A stretch of DNA of 64,000 nt from Canna indica (Eukaryota > Streptophyta > Magnoliopsida > Zingiberales > Cannaceae). The stretch covers positions 84,028,001 through 84,092,000 of the forward strand of contig CP136891.1 in NCBI GenBank assembly GCA_034359265.1, in the 5' to 3' direction. The position numbers were made by a program, and so were the translations under genes. The notes beneath the pieces were generated by a model, which was not told the origin of the DNA, ran no database searches, and was given only the letters and a program-made list of their open reading frames with translations. Positions 12,067 through 23,406 of this stretch are shown here, piece by piece. Each line of letters opens with the position of its first letter. Positions within the stretch are counted from its first letter, which is position 1.

Positions 12067-15000
12067 GGCGGGCAAAACCGGGTGTAAGTTCCGGCGGGAA
12101 TAGCGTTATCACGTAACTTTAATCGTTTTGGCCCTCGACATAATTAAAATGTAATTTATATTAATCATCTTTAATGAAAGTAAAATAGAAAACCACGCTT
12201 TCGAAAAATAAAACGCTCTATTTAAATGTGTACCCCTTGTGAAGTTGTGATCATAGTTTATTAACATCAAATATCGACTCTTAGTCTTACCAAATACTTT
12301 TATTTATAATTATATATTTAGATCTGCATAAGTAGCTACCAGCGATCAAGTGCACGTTGATGTGGACTTGCAACACCACACTCCATATAGAGATTCAAAA
12401 CTTTGCACCAAGGCATAATGAATTGGACGAAAGTGAACATATCCATGAGCATTTGGGTAAAGTTAATGCAATTGGAAGTAGGAATAAGTTTATCCAACGG
12501 ATAAGATTCTTTCTTGGTGGGGAAATAGCACTTCTTTCACTATATGACTGAATGTTGACGTTGATACGATAAAGGGTGTGAGAGCTGATTTTTTATCTCC
12601 TATCAAATTTATCGTAAAGTTTAATACATGACAATCTGTATGCAGTTGGACAGCTGACTTTTTTTTGGAATTACCAAGTATTTTACTGAAGACAGACAAC
12701 AAGAAGCAAGCAATGGCTAATGAGATAATTATACGAGCGAGTCAACTTACATAAAGAACTATCATAAAGGAGTAGCAATGGAAGCAGTCAAGAAGCATTT
12801 CCAAATTAAATAAATATAGCAGAGAAGAAGATGCTATGTCAAGATTGTAATCAGAACAAAAGAGACTAATCATGCCAGAACATTATGCACTCATTTTAAA
12901 CTTTTACTGTCAGACCTCCATAGCCATGTCATATATGTAATATATCCAATTTTAATGCTCAAACGTTGCGTAGATGACCAAAAGGAAACCATGGAAATTG
13001 TTGGATACTCACCTAATCCACCTAATAACAAGTCTCCTGAAACTGCTATAGTAATTTATGAGTCCTCTGAGGCCTAGAGAAATTATTTTTCCTGGAAGAG
13101 TAATTTCCTCGGACGAAGACATTCTGCATGGCCATAAAATATATATTTAAAGTCGGTAAAGAATTCAACACACGGAAATGACATAAGCACTTGAGCTGAT
13201 AAGAGATGGTAGGCTGAGTCGTTTGACAGATTTTAGACTTGGCCTAATAGGTTTTGAATATAGTTGGGAAGGCAGCACACGAAAAGAAATCTGACCATTT
13301 CAACTAATCATTTGACATTCAAGCACCACGTGAAGTAGAAGCCTCTCAAGAAGCCTCATTCCTATATAGTCATGCAGGAAAAAATAACTCATTACAACAG
13401 GAATCAATTAACTCACCACATTCATATCATTGTATTTTTTGAAAATAAAAATAATAGTTACTCAACACAACTCTGTAGAGCTGATGTATCTTGCTTATTC
13501 CCTGAGGTTAGAGCAAAAGTGTGCTGCGAACTAATTGAGAGATCATTTCTGTTCTTTTCCCTCTGAATAGTCAATCAACCATAATCCTATTCATCTGGCA
13601 TAAGACTACTATGAATTTGTATTTGCTAACTAATAAAAATATTCAACAAAAGCTCCTATGGCAATTTAATAACTTTAGCATGACCTCAAGCTGGTTATTT
13701 CGAAACTATTTGAAATATGTGCAGTTGACTAGCCACTTTATGACAATTCTAAAGCAATAAAATTAATCTAATCAGCATAACAAATCCAAATAGTTTCATT
13801 ATGATGTCACATCAATATAAGAAACTTAAATAGATTTATTATGATAATTCGAATGACAAGGGCTCTCCTTTGCAAGTTGCAAGTAGAGAGATTATTTCTG
13901 CAGAATTCTACTAATCTAAAGTTTTAAAGAACAAAGTGGGCTCCACGGCTCCTCCATATGACAAGTCAAAAAGGCTTTTGGTAATATCAACTGATGGCAT
14001 TTGAAAATATCAAAAGATGTGCCATACATGTTGTCAAAAGCTAATCGCACCAATAAATATCCAAGCATATATGTTTACATGTCCTATCATGTCTACTGTT
14101 TCTTTCCCTTGCGACAGACAGTTGACATGGTTCCATCATACGCACGTTTTCTGTCTGCACTAGGAACGAGGCATAAATGCAGTCTACCAAATACCAATAG
14201 GGATAAAAAAAAAGGAACAGTGCTAGTTAATATAATGAAAATGAAAAGAAAAGCATGAAGCAATGTATACAAATACAGCTAAGCGGATCCAGAGACTTAA
14301 AATGTGCATGACTCACACCCATTCATCAAAAACTCTTCACACAAGGCAATGCTAGAAAGAGATCAGTATTTAGATCGAGTGAACATCATATTCAATAACT
14401 AGAGCAACTAGTCACCAGAAACGGAATGTTTAGTAGGAAATGTAGAGATCCATCCATACTTATATCAAGAAGTATAAAGAAAGTTTTTATAGGGGCATAG
14501 TTCACTCTCCAGTCATTAGAAAATTCAGCAAGCAATTTATCTTGCAAAATCAAAGGCCTTTCTGTAATAGAAGAATTTTATAGACATTGAGTCTCTCTAA
14601 TGAACAAAACTAAGTAGTAACCAACAAAGTTTAGTGTGATTAGAGACAAGCAATAATAGATGGCTTGGAAAATAAGATCACCAGACTGGCAAAATAGGTC
14701 AGAGCACCAGATAAGGGAATAAACAACACCAACTAGCAATTTGGTGATCAGATTTTTTTTGAAAAAAACTACTAAACCATTATGACAAATTGTACAATTG
14801 GGCTAAAAGCAGTAACTGGAAAATATATATTGCCATTGAAGTTATGAAGAAAATGCATAATTGGAGTTTTACTGTGGTCAATTAGGACTCATCATGAGCC
14901 CTCAAGCAAGACCATTGGACCACTGAAGGAGTAAAGATCCACTCATACAAATTCCAAAATCTAGGAATAAGTTGTTGAACTAATAAGATACACAACATAA

Positions 15001-16314
15001 CTGATTCAAGTTCATTGTAAACTATGACTTGCAGATATAGTATTCATACCTGAGAATAAATTCACCTATAGAATAAGATTAAGTGCATCCTTAGAAACAA
15101 GAGCCAAATATCAAAGGTGTGGCAAGTATTAAGGCATATAAAAGCATCAAAGTGCCTTTCTACATAAGATACGAAACTCAGAGCTCAATAGTTAAATAGT
15201 ATTGAAATGGCAAATAGAATGTACAAAAGGCCATTTCAAGACTCAAAACTATTTCCAAATATCAATAATGTACAAAGAAAGAAATGGTATAGTTAACAAC
15301 AAGGACATTAGTGCAGCTTCCAATGCTTTTAGCCTTTTGATGGACGACAGATATTTTTATTTAATTAATTTAAAAAGTAGCATCACTACCCCTAGATATA
15401 GAAAGGAATAACAATTATCAAGGTGGATAATCCTCAGTTCCTTCTACTAGTCCATTGATTGGGGCTCACCCAATAACTTATCTCACCAAGTGCAATTAGA
15501 CACAAATTCAAAACTTGTTATTTGAGGCAATTCAGTATCCAATTCTATATATCTGGAGAGGAGATTAGCTCTGTGCAACTATCAATTCTTCAACAGGCTC
15601 ATTTTCCTTATTCCTGCATGTGAACTCTTACTATAACCAGTTCATGTACCTAAATTTGCAGGTATCTACTGCCAATACGGAACAGAACCCCGAAGACAAG
15701 AGGTATCAATTTGAATGGTGCTGATCTCCGTGAACAACACAGTGGTTACATAAGAAGCTGGCTTATTTACTGAAAGGCCTATTAAATACTACAAGCTTTA
15801 TCCCGCATAAATGGGTTTATATAAGTCTGTTAAATTATCCAAATAAAATTACAGCACAAATACTCCTAACCCATAACTCCAAGAGGTAATAATTAAAAAT
15901 GGTAAGTTGATACAAAATATCCACCCAACAAATAGATACAATATATGCAAACATATGAAAATAAAACTAAATAATTAAGTAGGAGAGAAAGATATGTATT
16001 ATTAAATGACTAAATGTTATAAGATGCAAACTGAATGCAAATTATACAAAGATATTTATGAGATAAATGACTAAAATGTTATACGATGCACAAAAAGATG
16101 CAGATTATACCAAGTTTTTCGAGGTAAACAGGTACGCCATGGATTCACCAGCATAAAGGTGCTTACACAATAAAATTAGAATTGTAGAACAAGGCATACA
16201 AAACACAACCAGGCTTCGGTTTCTAAATCATATAGAGCCCTAACAGACAGTATCATGATACTTCCATTATTTGTATTGCAAAAGTGGGAAACGCACGACC
16301 ATGGACGGATCACC
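12067..16314. other. 4.2 kb intergenic region without recognised content
   Basis: Lies between the PERK start and the 3' end of the NDUFB4-like gene. The first few hundred bases must hold the PERK promoter. The rest is AT-rich with only short unrelated reading frames (all under about 90 codons). I saw no terminal inverted repeats, tandem repeat or RNA gene. An old, eroded transposon or a noncoding transcript cannot be excluded by eye. Confidence 0.4.
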
Positions 16315-16678
16315 TCAAAGGAACTTCTTCAGGGGCCTCCCACCGTCCTCGTCTTGCATATGCTGCCATCAATACCAAAAAAGAGCAGGATTAGACCATT
16401 GACGGTGAGCAATAAAGCAACTCAGCGGTTTCCATATATCAAGATCAAAGGCGTAAAAGAAGACGAGAACAGAGGAAGAAAGAAGGGGAAGATGGGGATC
16501 GAGATCGTACAAATTCTCGTACAATGCCCTTGTAAACGAGGATAGGGACGGCAATGCCGAAGAGCCCGACGATAGCGAGATTGCGACGGGTCCAGCGGAA
16601 GTTGAACTCGAGGTTCTCCCTCGCCGTGCTCCAGTCCTCGATGAACCAGTTCTTGTTCACCTCCATGCCGCCCCCCAT
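16315..16678 (-). CDS. Complex I NDUFB4/B15-like small subunit
   Basis: A complete 71-residue protein of the plant NDUFB4-like family, a single-span subunit of the membrane arm of mitochondrial NADH dehydrogenase. Exon 1 is 16511-16678 and exon 2 is 16315-16362, separated by a 148 bp GT-AG intron. The start MGGGMEVNKN, the block NLEFNFRWTRRN, the hydrophobic stretch AIVGLFGIAVPILVYKGIV (about 33-51) and the end MQDEDGGRPLKKFL all agree with the family, including total length. Exon 2 is only 15 codons plus stop. The start codon is 190 bp from the left end of the LTR retrotransposon. Beyond that element lies TOM7 in the opposite direction, so the two probably once shared a promoter. Confidence 0.9.
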
Positions 16679-16868
16679 CTCTTCTCTGCTCTGCTGTCCT
16701 CTCTCCTCTTCACTCCGCGCTCAGCTCGTCTCCGATGGCCTGTAGAGAGACTTGTTATCTGTGAAACCCTTACTCCGAGGGGTGGATGATGCCCATTAAA
16801 TTTGAACCCGACCCATTCAATATGGGTCACTCACTGTCACTGCAGTACTGCACTCACCACTGACTTAA
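16679..16868. promoter_or_regulatory. NDUFB4-side remnant of a shared promoter
   Basis: 190 bp between the NDUFB4-like start and the retrotransposon. It contains AAACCCTT (telo-box-like, about 16766), GCCCA, which is TGGGC on the gene strand (site II-like, about 16791), and an inverted GACCCAT/ATGGGTC pair around 16810-16827. Site II and telo motifs are known in promoters of nuclear genes for mitochondrial proteins. The match here is by eye only. Confidence 0.45.
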
Positions 16869-18029
16869 TGTTAGACCCCTAAAGTCCGGGCATGGCCTAA
16901 GTGTCGCACCTCGGGCACGGGCAGACCATGAGCGTCTAAAACAGAGGTAATTTGATGGCTTTGCTGAATGAAAATAGCTCATGTGCGCAATGGCATGGGC
17001 GTCGCTCACGGCGCACGGCAGGAGGCCGGGTGCGCAAGTGCGTGGGCAAAGCATGGCGGGCAGAAACCTATGTGCACGGAGGCATAGGCACAAGCAAGAC
17101 TTGGCGTCGCCCGGATGCATAGCAAAGCAAGTCCTGCACGGGTCGGGGCGTGGAGCAGTCCCGCACGGGGCGGGGCGTGGCGAGAGAAAGTCCCGCAACG
17201 GGCGGGGCATTTTGAAGATGTTGCGGAGCAGCGGAGTCCCGCGTGCGCAATGGCGCGGGGCAGTGCGCAACATGGACCATGGCGGGGCGCGGGCGCGCGC
17301 AACACTAGCCGTGGCGAGAGATTTCCCCGTGCGCGCCAAGGCACGGGCGGGAGCAGATGCATGGCTGCTCATGACGGACGCTGCAGAGCGCGCGGGTGTG
17401 CGCGCCGCACTGGGCGGGCGCTGCACTCGGCACGCGCGGGCGCTGCACGGGCTGCAAGCGCCCAGATCAGTTGCTTGTTGCAGTGAGCGACCAGATGGCT
17501 TGGCCGGGCCCAAGTCATGATCAAACTCAAGTTCCTTGACCCAACAGCAGTTGCAACAGTTACTAGGCAGTAACTCGGCAGTTATAACCGACTCGGCAGT
17601 TGTAACCGACCCAACATGTTGTTCTTCATCCAAAGGCTGAGATTGCATGTCCTACTCGAGATTAACCCTTTATAAGGGCTGTGGGTTGTATGTGCAAGGG
17701 TTGGCTGGTCTTGAGAGTGTAAGTGTGTGTGTGAGTTGAGCACAGTTTGTAATCTCTTGTGGTGAGCGAGAGAGTCTTGAGCAGAGAGTACAAGTCGGGC
17801 TGTAGGCGAGTCATTTGCTTGGGATCTTGAAGGGTTTTAGTCCATTCTTGTAAGTACTTTTGTAAATGCAAGTTAAAGGTTTCCCTTCATTATGTTGTGC
17901 CTTCTCTTGTGTTGCTTGAACCTCGAACAAAGTTGAAAGTAGGCTGGTTGACAGTGTTCCACACTGCTCAACGCCGCACAGGCTGGTTTTGAGTTGGAAA
18001 ATTACATCCTCGTAATCAACCCTGTGACA
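16869..18029 (+). repeat. 5' LTR (1161 bp)
   Basis: Begins TGTTAGACCC and ends CTGTGACA. It holds a GC-rich block (about 17020-17480) with GGGGCGGGGCGTGG repeats. A TATA box, CTTTATAAGG, lies at 17669-17676 and would be the U3 promoter. Long open frames on both strands here come from base composition. Confidence 0.9.
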
Positions 18030-18031
18030 AG

Positions 18032-18044
18032 TGGTATCAGAGCC
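18032..18044 (+). other. Primer-binding site (tRNA-iMet type)
   Basis: TGGTATCAGAGCC starts three bases after the end of the 5' LTR. This is the usual initiator-tRNA-Met-complementary primer site of plant LTR retrotransposons. Confidence 0.85.
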
Positions 18045-18160
18045 AAGTTTCCTTCAAGCGGCAACCAGGTTCGCAGAAGTTCGTACCAGGTTCGTGCATT
18101 TCCTGTGACAGTCGGCGCTGTCACCATACCACACTTTGAAGACCCCTACAGCCCAGTGCA

Positions 18161-18562
18161 GTGGACTTCGCTCGAGTGCTGCACATGGATGCGTTGCAGG
18201 AACGCGTCCAGGCCCTACAACAGTCCCTTGGGGACGTCTCCGACCTCGTCGGCGCGATGGCGGAGACAAGAGGGCCGCTGTCCACTAAAGCGGCAGAACA
18301 GAACGCTAAAGTGGCAGATCCAGTGGTCACTCCATTGGCCGACTTGAGGGCCATGATGACTGACTTGAAGGCGGAGGTGGCTGATCTGCGTCGAGCACAA
18401 GATGCGTTGGAGACAACAGAAACTTGCAGAACCACGGTGAAGGTTCTGAAGCCAAAGTCCTTCAAGGAGACAAGGAGTTCCATGTCCTTGTCGAGGGTGG
18501 AGAACGGCGACTTCCATCCCAATCCGGCTACGGAGTCGGATGCCTCAGGTAGAGGGGGCTGA
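18161..18562 (+). CDS. Gag-like coiled-coil ORF of the retrotransposon
   Basis: A 133-codon frame placed where gag should start. Roughly residues 10-90 (LQERVQALQQSLGDVSDLVG onward) form heptad-like Leu/Ala/Val patterns of the sort seen at the N-terminus of Ty3-gypsy Gag proteins. It is followed by VKVLKPKSF, which resembles the entry to the Gag capsid region. The frame then stops without a capsid core or zinc knuckle, so it is a truncated gag. Whether it is translated is unknown; the gypsy affiliation is inferred from this fragment only. Confidence 0.5.
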   Translation: MDFARVLHMDALQERVQALQQSLGDVSDLVGAMAETRGPLSTKAAEQNAKVADPVVTPLADLRAMMTDLKAEVADLRRAQDALETTETCRTTVKVLKPKSFKETRSSMSLSRVENGDFHPNPATESDASGRGG

Positions 18563-19932
18563 TGGCGGCCCAGATCTTGAGGAAGGTGGCGGTGTGCGCA
18601 AACCTCGGGCACACATTCGACCAAAACCTGAACAACGCGAGGAACAACATCCAGGTGCCGGAGTACTTGGAGGGAGCATCCTTGCACGGTGTTCCAAAAG
18701 CGCAGCGGAGTACAAGTGTTCGTGACGGGCACGAGCATTGCACTATGGAGGCGGACTGTCCATGTGCGCGCAGGCGTGGACAGTGAGCAGGACCCTTCTT
18801 TGTCTAACTTTCTTGTGTGCAAGAAAGTTCGGGACTGCCGACGCTGGTGCGGAACCATACAAGTTCGTGTGCTTGGTGGCACGGACTCGGCATTGCGTGG
18901 TTGGCAGGCGGCCACCACAGTGATCGCAGTGAAGACGATCACAGCGGGCGACATAGTCAAGAGGTGACAGCACGGGGCTGCCACAATGCGGACTGCGAGA
19001 TATGCGGACTGCTACTTGATGCAGACTGTTGCTCGGCGCAAAAACTTGGACAGGGCTACTGCAAGGTGCAGAAGAAGGTGATGTGGAAAGCAGAATGCTT
19101 GAACAATCTGCTGAAGGCCTCTGCCCCAAACTGAGATTTTGATGATGCCAAAGTATCAAATGTGTTCTTTGTTGCTGTGACTTGAACGGAGTTGCGTGGC
19201 GTGCAGCGCGCAACAAACCAAGTGTTTGGCAAACGCTTGGGAAGACTTGGAGTACTTCAACTTGTGCAATTGAAGGAGTTGAAGAAGAAGACACAACCTG
19301 GGTTCGGTTGAGCAGTAGATAGGCATTTTGGACAGTGTATGTTTTGTAAATCTGTCCCTGTAAAATGTATACTGCTATGTCTTTGTTTTGACTATTGTTT
19401 AGTCATTTGAACTCAAGTCTAAACTCTATGTTGAGAGTTAAAAATCTGTGTTTCGCCTAAGGGCACTGTATTGGTCAACTCTTGCGTGTTCTATAAGCAA
19501 GGGGAATCGAGTGAGGAGCATATGTGCTATGTAAAAGCACTTAGATGTATACTTGAGCAGTCGGGTGAGGAGCATATGCACTGTGTATGTGCATGGCGTA
19601 TACTTGACTGTGTGGCTGCAACATTCAAGCCAAAGATCGGTGAAGATCAATTCTTGTGAAGATGAAGACAAGAGCAAGTTGGGTGTGGAGCACAAGCGCA
19701 GGGAAGCGTGGGGTGCATACTCAACCTTGTGGCCTTGAAAGCAAGCCGTGTGACCAAACCTCTTCAAGCGGGGAGCACAAGTGTCGGAGCATAAGGTGCA
19801 TGTTTGAAGATGACAAAGTGAAGAAACACAACACCTTTGAAACTAGTTGGAAGGGGGCTGTTTGAAGACAACTCCAGCAGTGCCTTAACACTGTTCCGAC
19901 GAGGACGCAGGTTTCAACAAGTGGGGGTGGTT
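18563..19932 (+). other. Retrotransposon internal region without pol
   Basis: About 1.37 kb between the gag-like frame and LTR2. It has several overlapping short frames but none shows protease, RT, RNase H or integrase motifs. A diverged direct duplication around 19505-19615 (GAGGAGCATATG repeated about 75 bp apart) is visible. This is the spacer of a LARD or gag-only type element. Confidence 0.6.
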
Positions 19933-21175
19933 TGTTAGACCCCTAAAGTCCGGGCATGGCCTACGTGTCGCACCTCGGGCACGGGCAAGCCATGGGCGTC
20001 TAAAACAGAGGTAATTTGATGGCTTTGCTGAATGAAGACAGCTCATGTGCGCAATGGCATGGGCGTCGCTCACGACGCACAGCAGGAGGCCGGGTGCGCA
20101 AGTGCGTGGGCAAGGCATGGCGGGCAACAGCCTATGTGCGCGGAGGCATAGGCACAAGCAAGACTTGGCGTCGCCCGGATGCAGAGCAAAGCAAGTCCCT
20201 CACGGGTCGGGGCGTGGAGCAGTCCCGCACGGGGCGGGGCGTGGAGCACTCCCGCCCGGGGCGGGGCGTGGAGCACTCCCGCCCGGGGCGGGGCGTGGCG
20301 CACTCCCGCCCGGGCGGGGCGTGGCGAGAGAAAGTCCCGCAACGGGCGGGGCATTTTGAAGATGTTGCGGAGCAGCGGAGTCCCGCGTGTGCAATGGCGC
20401 GGGGCAGTGCGCAACATGGACCATGGCGGGGCGCGGGCGCGCGCAACACCAGCAGTGGCGAGAGATTTCCCCGTGCGCGCCAAGGCACGGGCGGGAGCAG
20501 ATGCATGGCTGCTCATGACGGACGCTGCAGAGCGCGCGGGTGTGCGCGCCGCACTGGGCGGGCGCTGCACGGGCTGCAAGCGCCCAGCTCAGTTGCTTGT
20601 TGCAGTGAGCGACCAGATGGCTTGGCCGATCCCAAGTCATGATCAAACTCAAGTTCCTTGACCCAACAGCAGTTGCAACAGTTACTAGGCAGTAACTCAG
20701 CAGTTATAACCGACCCGGCAGTAACTCGACAGTTGTAACCGACCCAACATGTTGTTCTTCATCCAAAGGCTGAGATTGCATGTCCTACTCGAGATTAACC
20801 CTTTATAAGGGCTGTGGGTTGTATGTGCAAGGGTTGGCTGAGAGTGTTGGGTGGTCTTGAGAGTGTAAGTGTGTGTGTGAGTTGAGCACAGTTTGTAATC
20901 TCTTGTGGTGAGCGAGAGAGTCTTGAGCAGAGAGTACAAGCCGGACTGTAGGCGAGTCATTTGCTTGGGATCTTGAAGGATTTTAGTCCATTCTTGTAAG
21001 TACTTTTGTAAATGCAAGTTAAAGGTTTCCCTTCATTATGTTGTGTCTTCTCTTGTGTTGCTTGAACCTCGAACAAAGTTGAAAGTAGGCTGGTTGACAG
21101 TGTTCCACACTGCTCAACGCCGCACAGGCTGGTTTTGAGTTGGAAAATTACATCCTCATAATCAACCCTGTGACA
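19933..21175 (+). repeat. 3' LTR (1243 bp) with expanded GC minisatellite
   Basis: Same ends as the 5' LTR. It is about 80 bp longer, chiefly because the GGGGCGGGGCGTGGAGCA unit (about 32 bp) at 20200-20330 occurs about four to five times rather than about two. Small insertions occur near 20720 and 20838, and a short segment present in LTR1 near 17425 is missing here. Its TATA box (20802-20808) points toward TOM7. Confidence 0.9.
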
Positions 21176-21286
21176 CTTACTACGGTCCGATTACTTACTG
21201 GCAGTCCGTCACGGGTCAATGGGTCATGGTCCAGGATCCTCGTTAAGCGGATCTACAATGGAGATTCGATCCGCTATCGCATGGCC

Positions 21287-21294
21287 TATAAATA
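21287..21294 (+). promoter_or_regulatory. TATA box of TOM7
   Basis: TATAAATA lies 91-98 bp before the TOM7 start codon, in CCTATAAATATAAGG. A telo-box-like CTAGGGTT follows at 21331-21338 in the probable leader. The retrotransposon ends only 112 bp upstream of this box. Confidence 0.65.
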
Positions 21295-21384
21295 TAAGGA
21301 TGGGGGAGGGGGCTTCTCGATTATAAAAATCTAGGGTTGCAGGCGACGAAGGAGAGAAGAAGAAGGCGATCGAGGAGGCGATCG

Positions 21385-21597
21385 ATGGCTTCAAAGGTTT
21401 CTTTCAAGGGCAAAGGGAAGGCGGCTGCCAAGGGAGCAGACGAGCGGTCGGCGGCGAAGTGTATGAAGGAGTGGAGCACCTGGGCGATGAAGAAGGCCAA
21501 GGTGATCACCCACTATGGCTTCATCCCCCTCATCATCGTCATCGGCATGAACTCCGAACCCAAACCCCAGCTCTATCAGCTTCTAAGCCCAGTCTAA
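21385..21597 (+). CDS. TOM7: TOM7 mitochondrial outer-membrane import subunit
   Basis: A complete single-exon gene of 70 residues. TOM7 is a tail-anchored small subunit that modulates assembly of the TOM import complex. The basic N-terminal part ([14 protein letters not shown]) is followed by VKEW-like [13 protein letters not shown]. The membrane segment is [15 protein letters not shown] (about 42-56) and the family ending is [12 protein letters not shown]. The ATG at 21385 is preferred; an upstream in-frame TTG is not needed. It lies in the same direction as the retrotransposon that ends 210 bp before the start codon, and convergent with the AP-4 beta gene. The protein appears intact, so the insertion hit only regulatory DNA. 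Confidence 0.93.
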   Translation: MASKVSFKGKGKAAAKGADERSAAKCMKEWSTWAMKKAKVITHYGFIPLIIVIGMNSEPKPQLYQLLSPV

Positions 21598-23406
21598 GCC
21601 CAAATCCCATCTCTATCAGCTCTTATGCCCAACCTGAGGGCTCTCTTTAACATCGGCAAGTTCTACCTTCTTTGATTAGGGCTTTGGTTCTTCGGATGTG
21701 CTCCTTGATTGGAGGTTGCAATATCTTATTTTATGTGTTATTTATATTTACCTCCTTTCTGAGACATAATTGTTAACTCAAATGAAGACATAATTGTTAA
21801 CTCAAATGCTATTAATTGTTCTACATTTGTCCGTTAGATTCTTTTCACTGAGATGGTATGCTATTGCATTTGGATAGTTTGTACTTCTTGATAAGGAGAC
21901 GTGGAATTGTACTAATAGGCATTTATTTAAATTTCGTGCATTTAAATTGCGAGCATGCATATGGATTTTCTGCCTGCTGTTGTAATGCATAAAATACGAT
22001 ATTAATTAGAATGCAATACTGCTTTTGCAAAACATAGATGCATATGTTATCATGAGATCTTTCTTAGGTTTTCTCCCTCCTTTGTTTATGATACTTTGGC
22101 CTTTAGACAACTGACTTATTAATTTAATATTTGTGATAGTTTAACATCTGGAAGTACTTCGAAGGAATATTGAAAGGCAAAAACAAGTTAGGATTTGATA
22201 TCTTACTGGGCAAGTGAAAAGAAAAAAGGAATTGAGTTTTGGGGTGAGTTTGGTGGTTATTGAATTTTCCAAGAACACATGCTAACTATTACTTAACTAG
22301 TATTCCTATTGTAGGCATCACATGGTAATGAATGCCAGTGATCGGATATAAACGTCCGAGCAACTTCAGGTTTGAATTCGGAAAGAGAAGATGTCATTTT
22401 GAATTTATAAATACATCTCATAAGTGAAAGTAAACCATATGCACTTGTCATTTTTCATGCGGGTTCAGTTAAGGCTGATGGGCTATTTTTACTATGTACA
22501 GCTGTAATTCTTTCATCTTTGTGCTTTCGTTTTAAATATTTTTGGCATTATTGTTATCACGATAATGCAAGTGCGCAATTTACTAATATCGAAAGCATTA
22601 TTACAAGGCGAAAATGCTTCCAATCACATGCACTTCCAATTATGATTTATCTACATTGTTTTGCAGATGCGAATTGCATTTACCTGCATAAATCTTAATT
22701 GTTTGGAATTCCTTTTAAAATTCAGTTAACATCTATTAAATCATTTCAAATTAATTTTTAGTAAAATAATATATTTAATGATTAAAACAAATTTGTTCAA
22801 AAGACCCTATAGAAACTTCACATTTTATTGTGTTGATTATCTAAATAAAATGAAAGCAAGGCATCCAACGGTGGGCTTGGAATTACATTAAGCTTGTGCA
22901 AACTGCTTGGTTGTATTGTCGTGAAAGTCCAGTTGTTACAGAATAGTGTTCTCACTTTTCATGCTGCCATACGTTTGCTGGGTGGCTTGATATAACGTTC
23001 TGTACTGCATCATTCTCATATAATAGTTGGCTGGCAATGTCATCTGCTCTGGCAAAAGGTGCAAGTGCTATGGCTATTGAACACCAGTATTAACAGGCAC
23101 ATAAAAAAAAATACTTCTCTCGATAGATTCGCAGCCTCTTCATAGCAGCTATGTGCAACTAACTATACAAGTTCTTTAATAAAAAGAAAGTTGGACAAAA
23201 AGTATCTTTGAAGGGCGTGTTCTTCATTAGTATATCAGGAGAATAGAATTACCTTGTGCATTTTAAGAGAAGAAACTTTTAACCAAACAACTCAAGATAA
23301 GTACATGATACATAACCAATAAAATCAAAGGCTCGCTGTTCCTACAGTGGATTCTTTGTTTAAGCATCTTGCAACAAAGAGCAAAATGTGTAGCTGATAT
23401 TTATAT
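21598..23406. other. Intergenic between convergent TOM7 and AP-4 beta
   Basis: 1.8 kb that should include both 3' UTRs. It is AT-rich, with a short duplicated ACATAATTGTTAACTCAAATG motif at about 21763-21808. No coding region, transposon end or RNA gene was recognised. Confidence 0.45.

Larger units (their letters stand above)
16869..21175 (+). mobile_element. Non-autonomous LTR retrotransposon, complete
   Basis: A 4.3 kb element bounded by two direct LTRs that both start TGTTAGACCC and end CCTGTGACA. The 5 bp flanks are CTTAA on the left and CTTAC on the right, a 4/5 target duplication. Directly after LTR1 is TGGTATCAGAGCC, the tRNA-Met-type primer-binding site. Before LTR2 is a purine-rich AAGTGGGGGTGG tract (about 19919-19930). 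The internal 1.9 kb has a short gag-like frame but no protease, reverse transcriptase, RNase H or integrase, so it depends on a partner element. The two LTRs are nearly collinear and differ mainly by repeat number, which suggests a fairly recent insertion. The element is GC-rich and stands out from its AT-rich surroundings. It is oriented in the TOM7 direction. Confidence 0.9.

Noticed and set aside
16854..17648. Open frames of up to 264 codons on both strands
   Set aside because: They lie in the GC-rich LTR, recur in the second LTR at 19885-20661, and match no family. High GC removes stops.
18121..18984. 287-codon minus-strand frame
   Set aside because: Antisense to the gag-like region of the retrotransposon, with no domain-like pattern. 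The sense frame fits the element's layout better.
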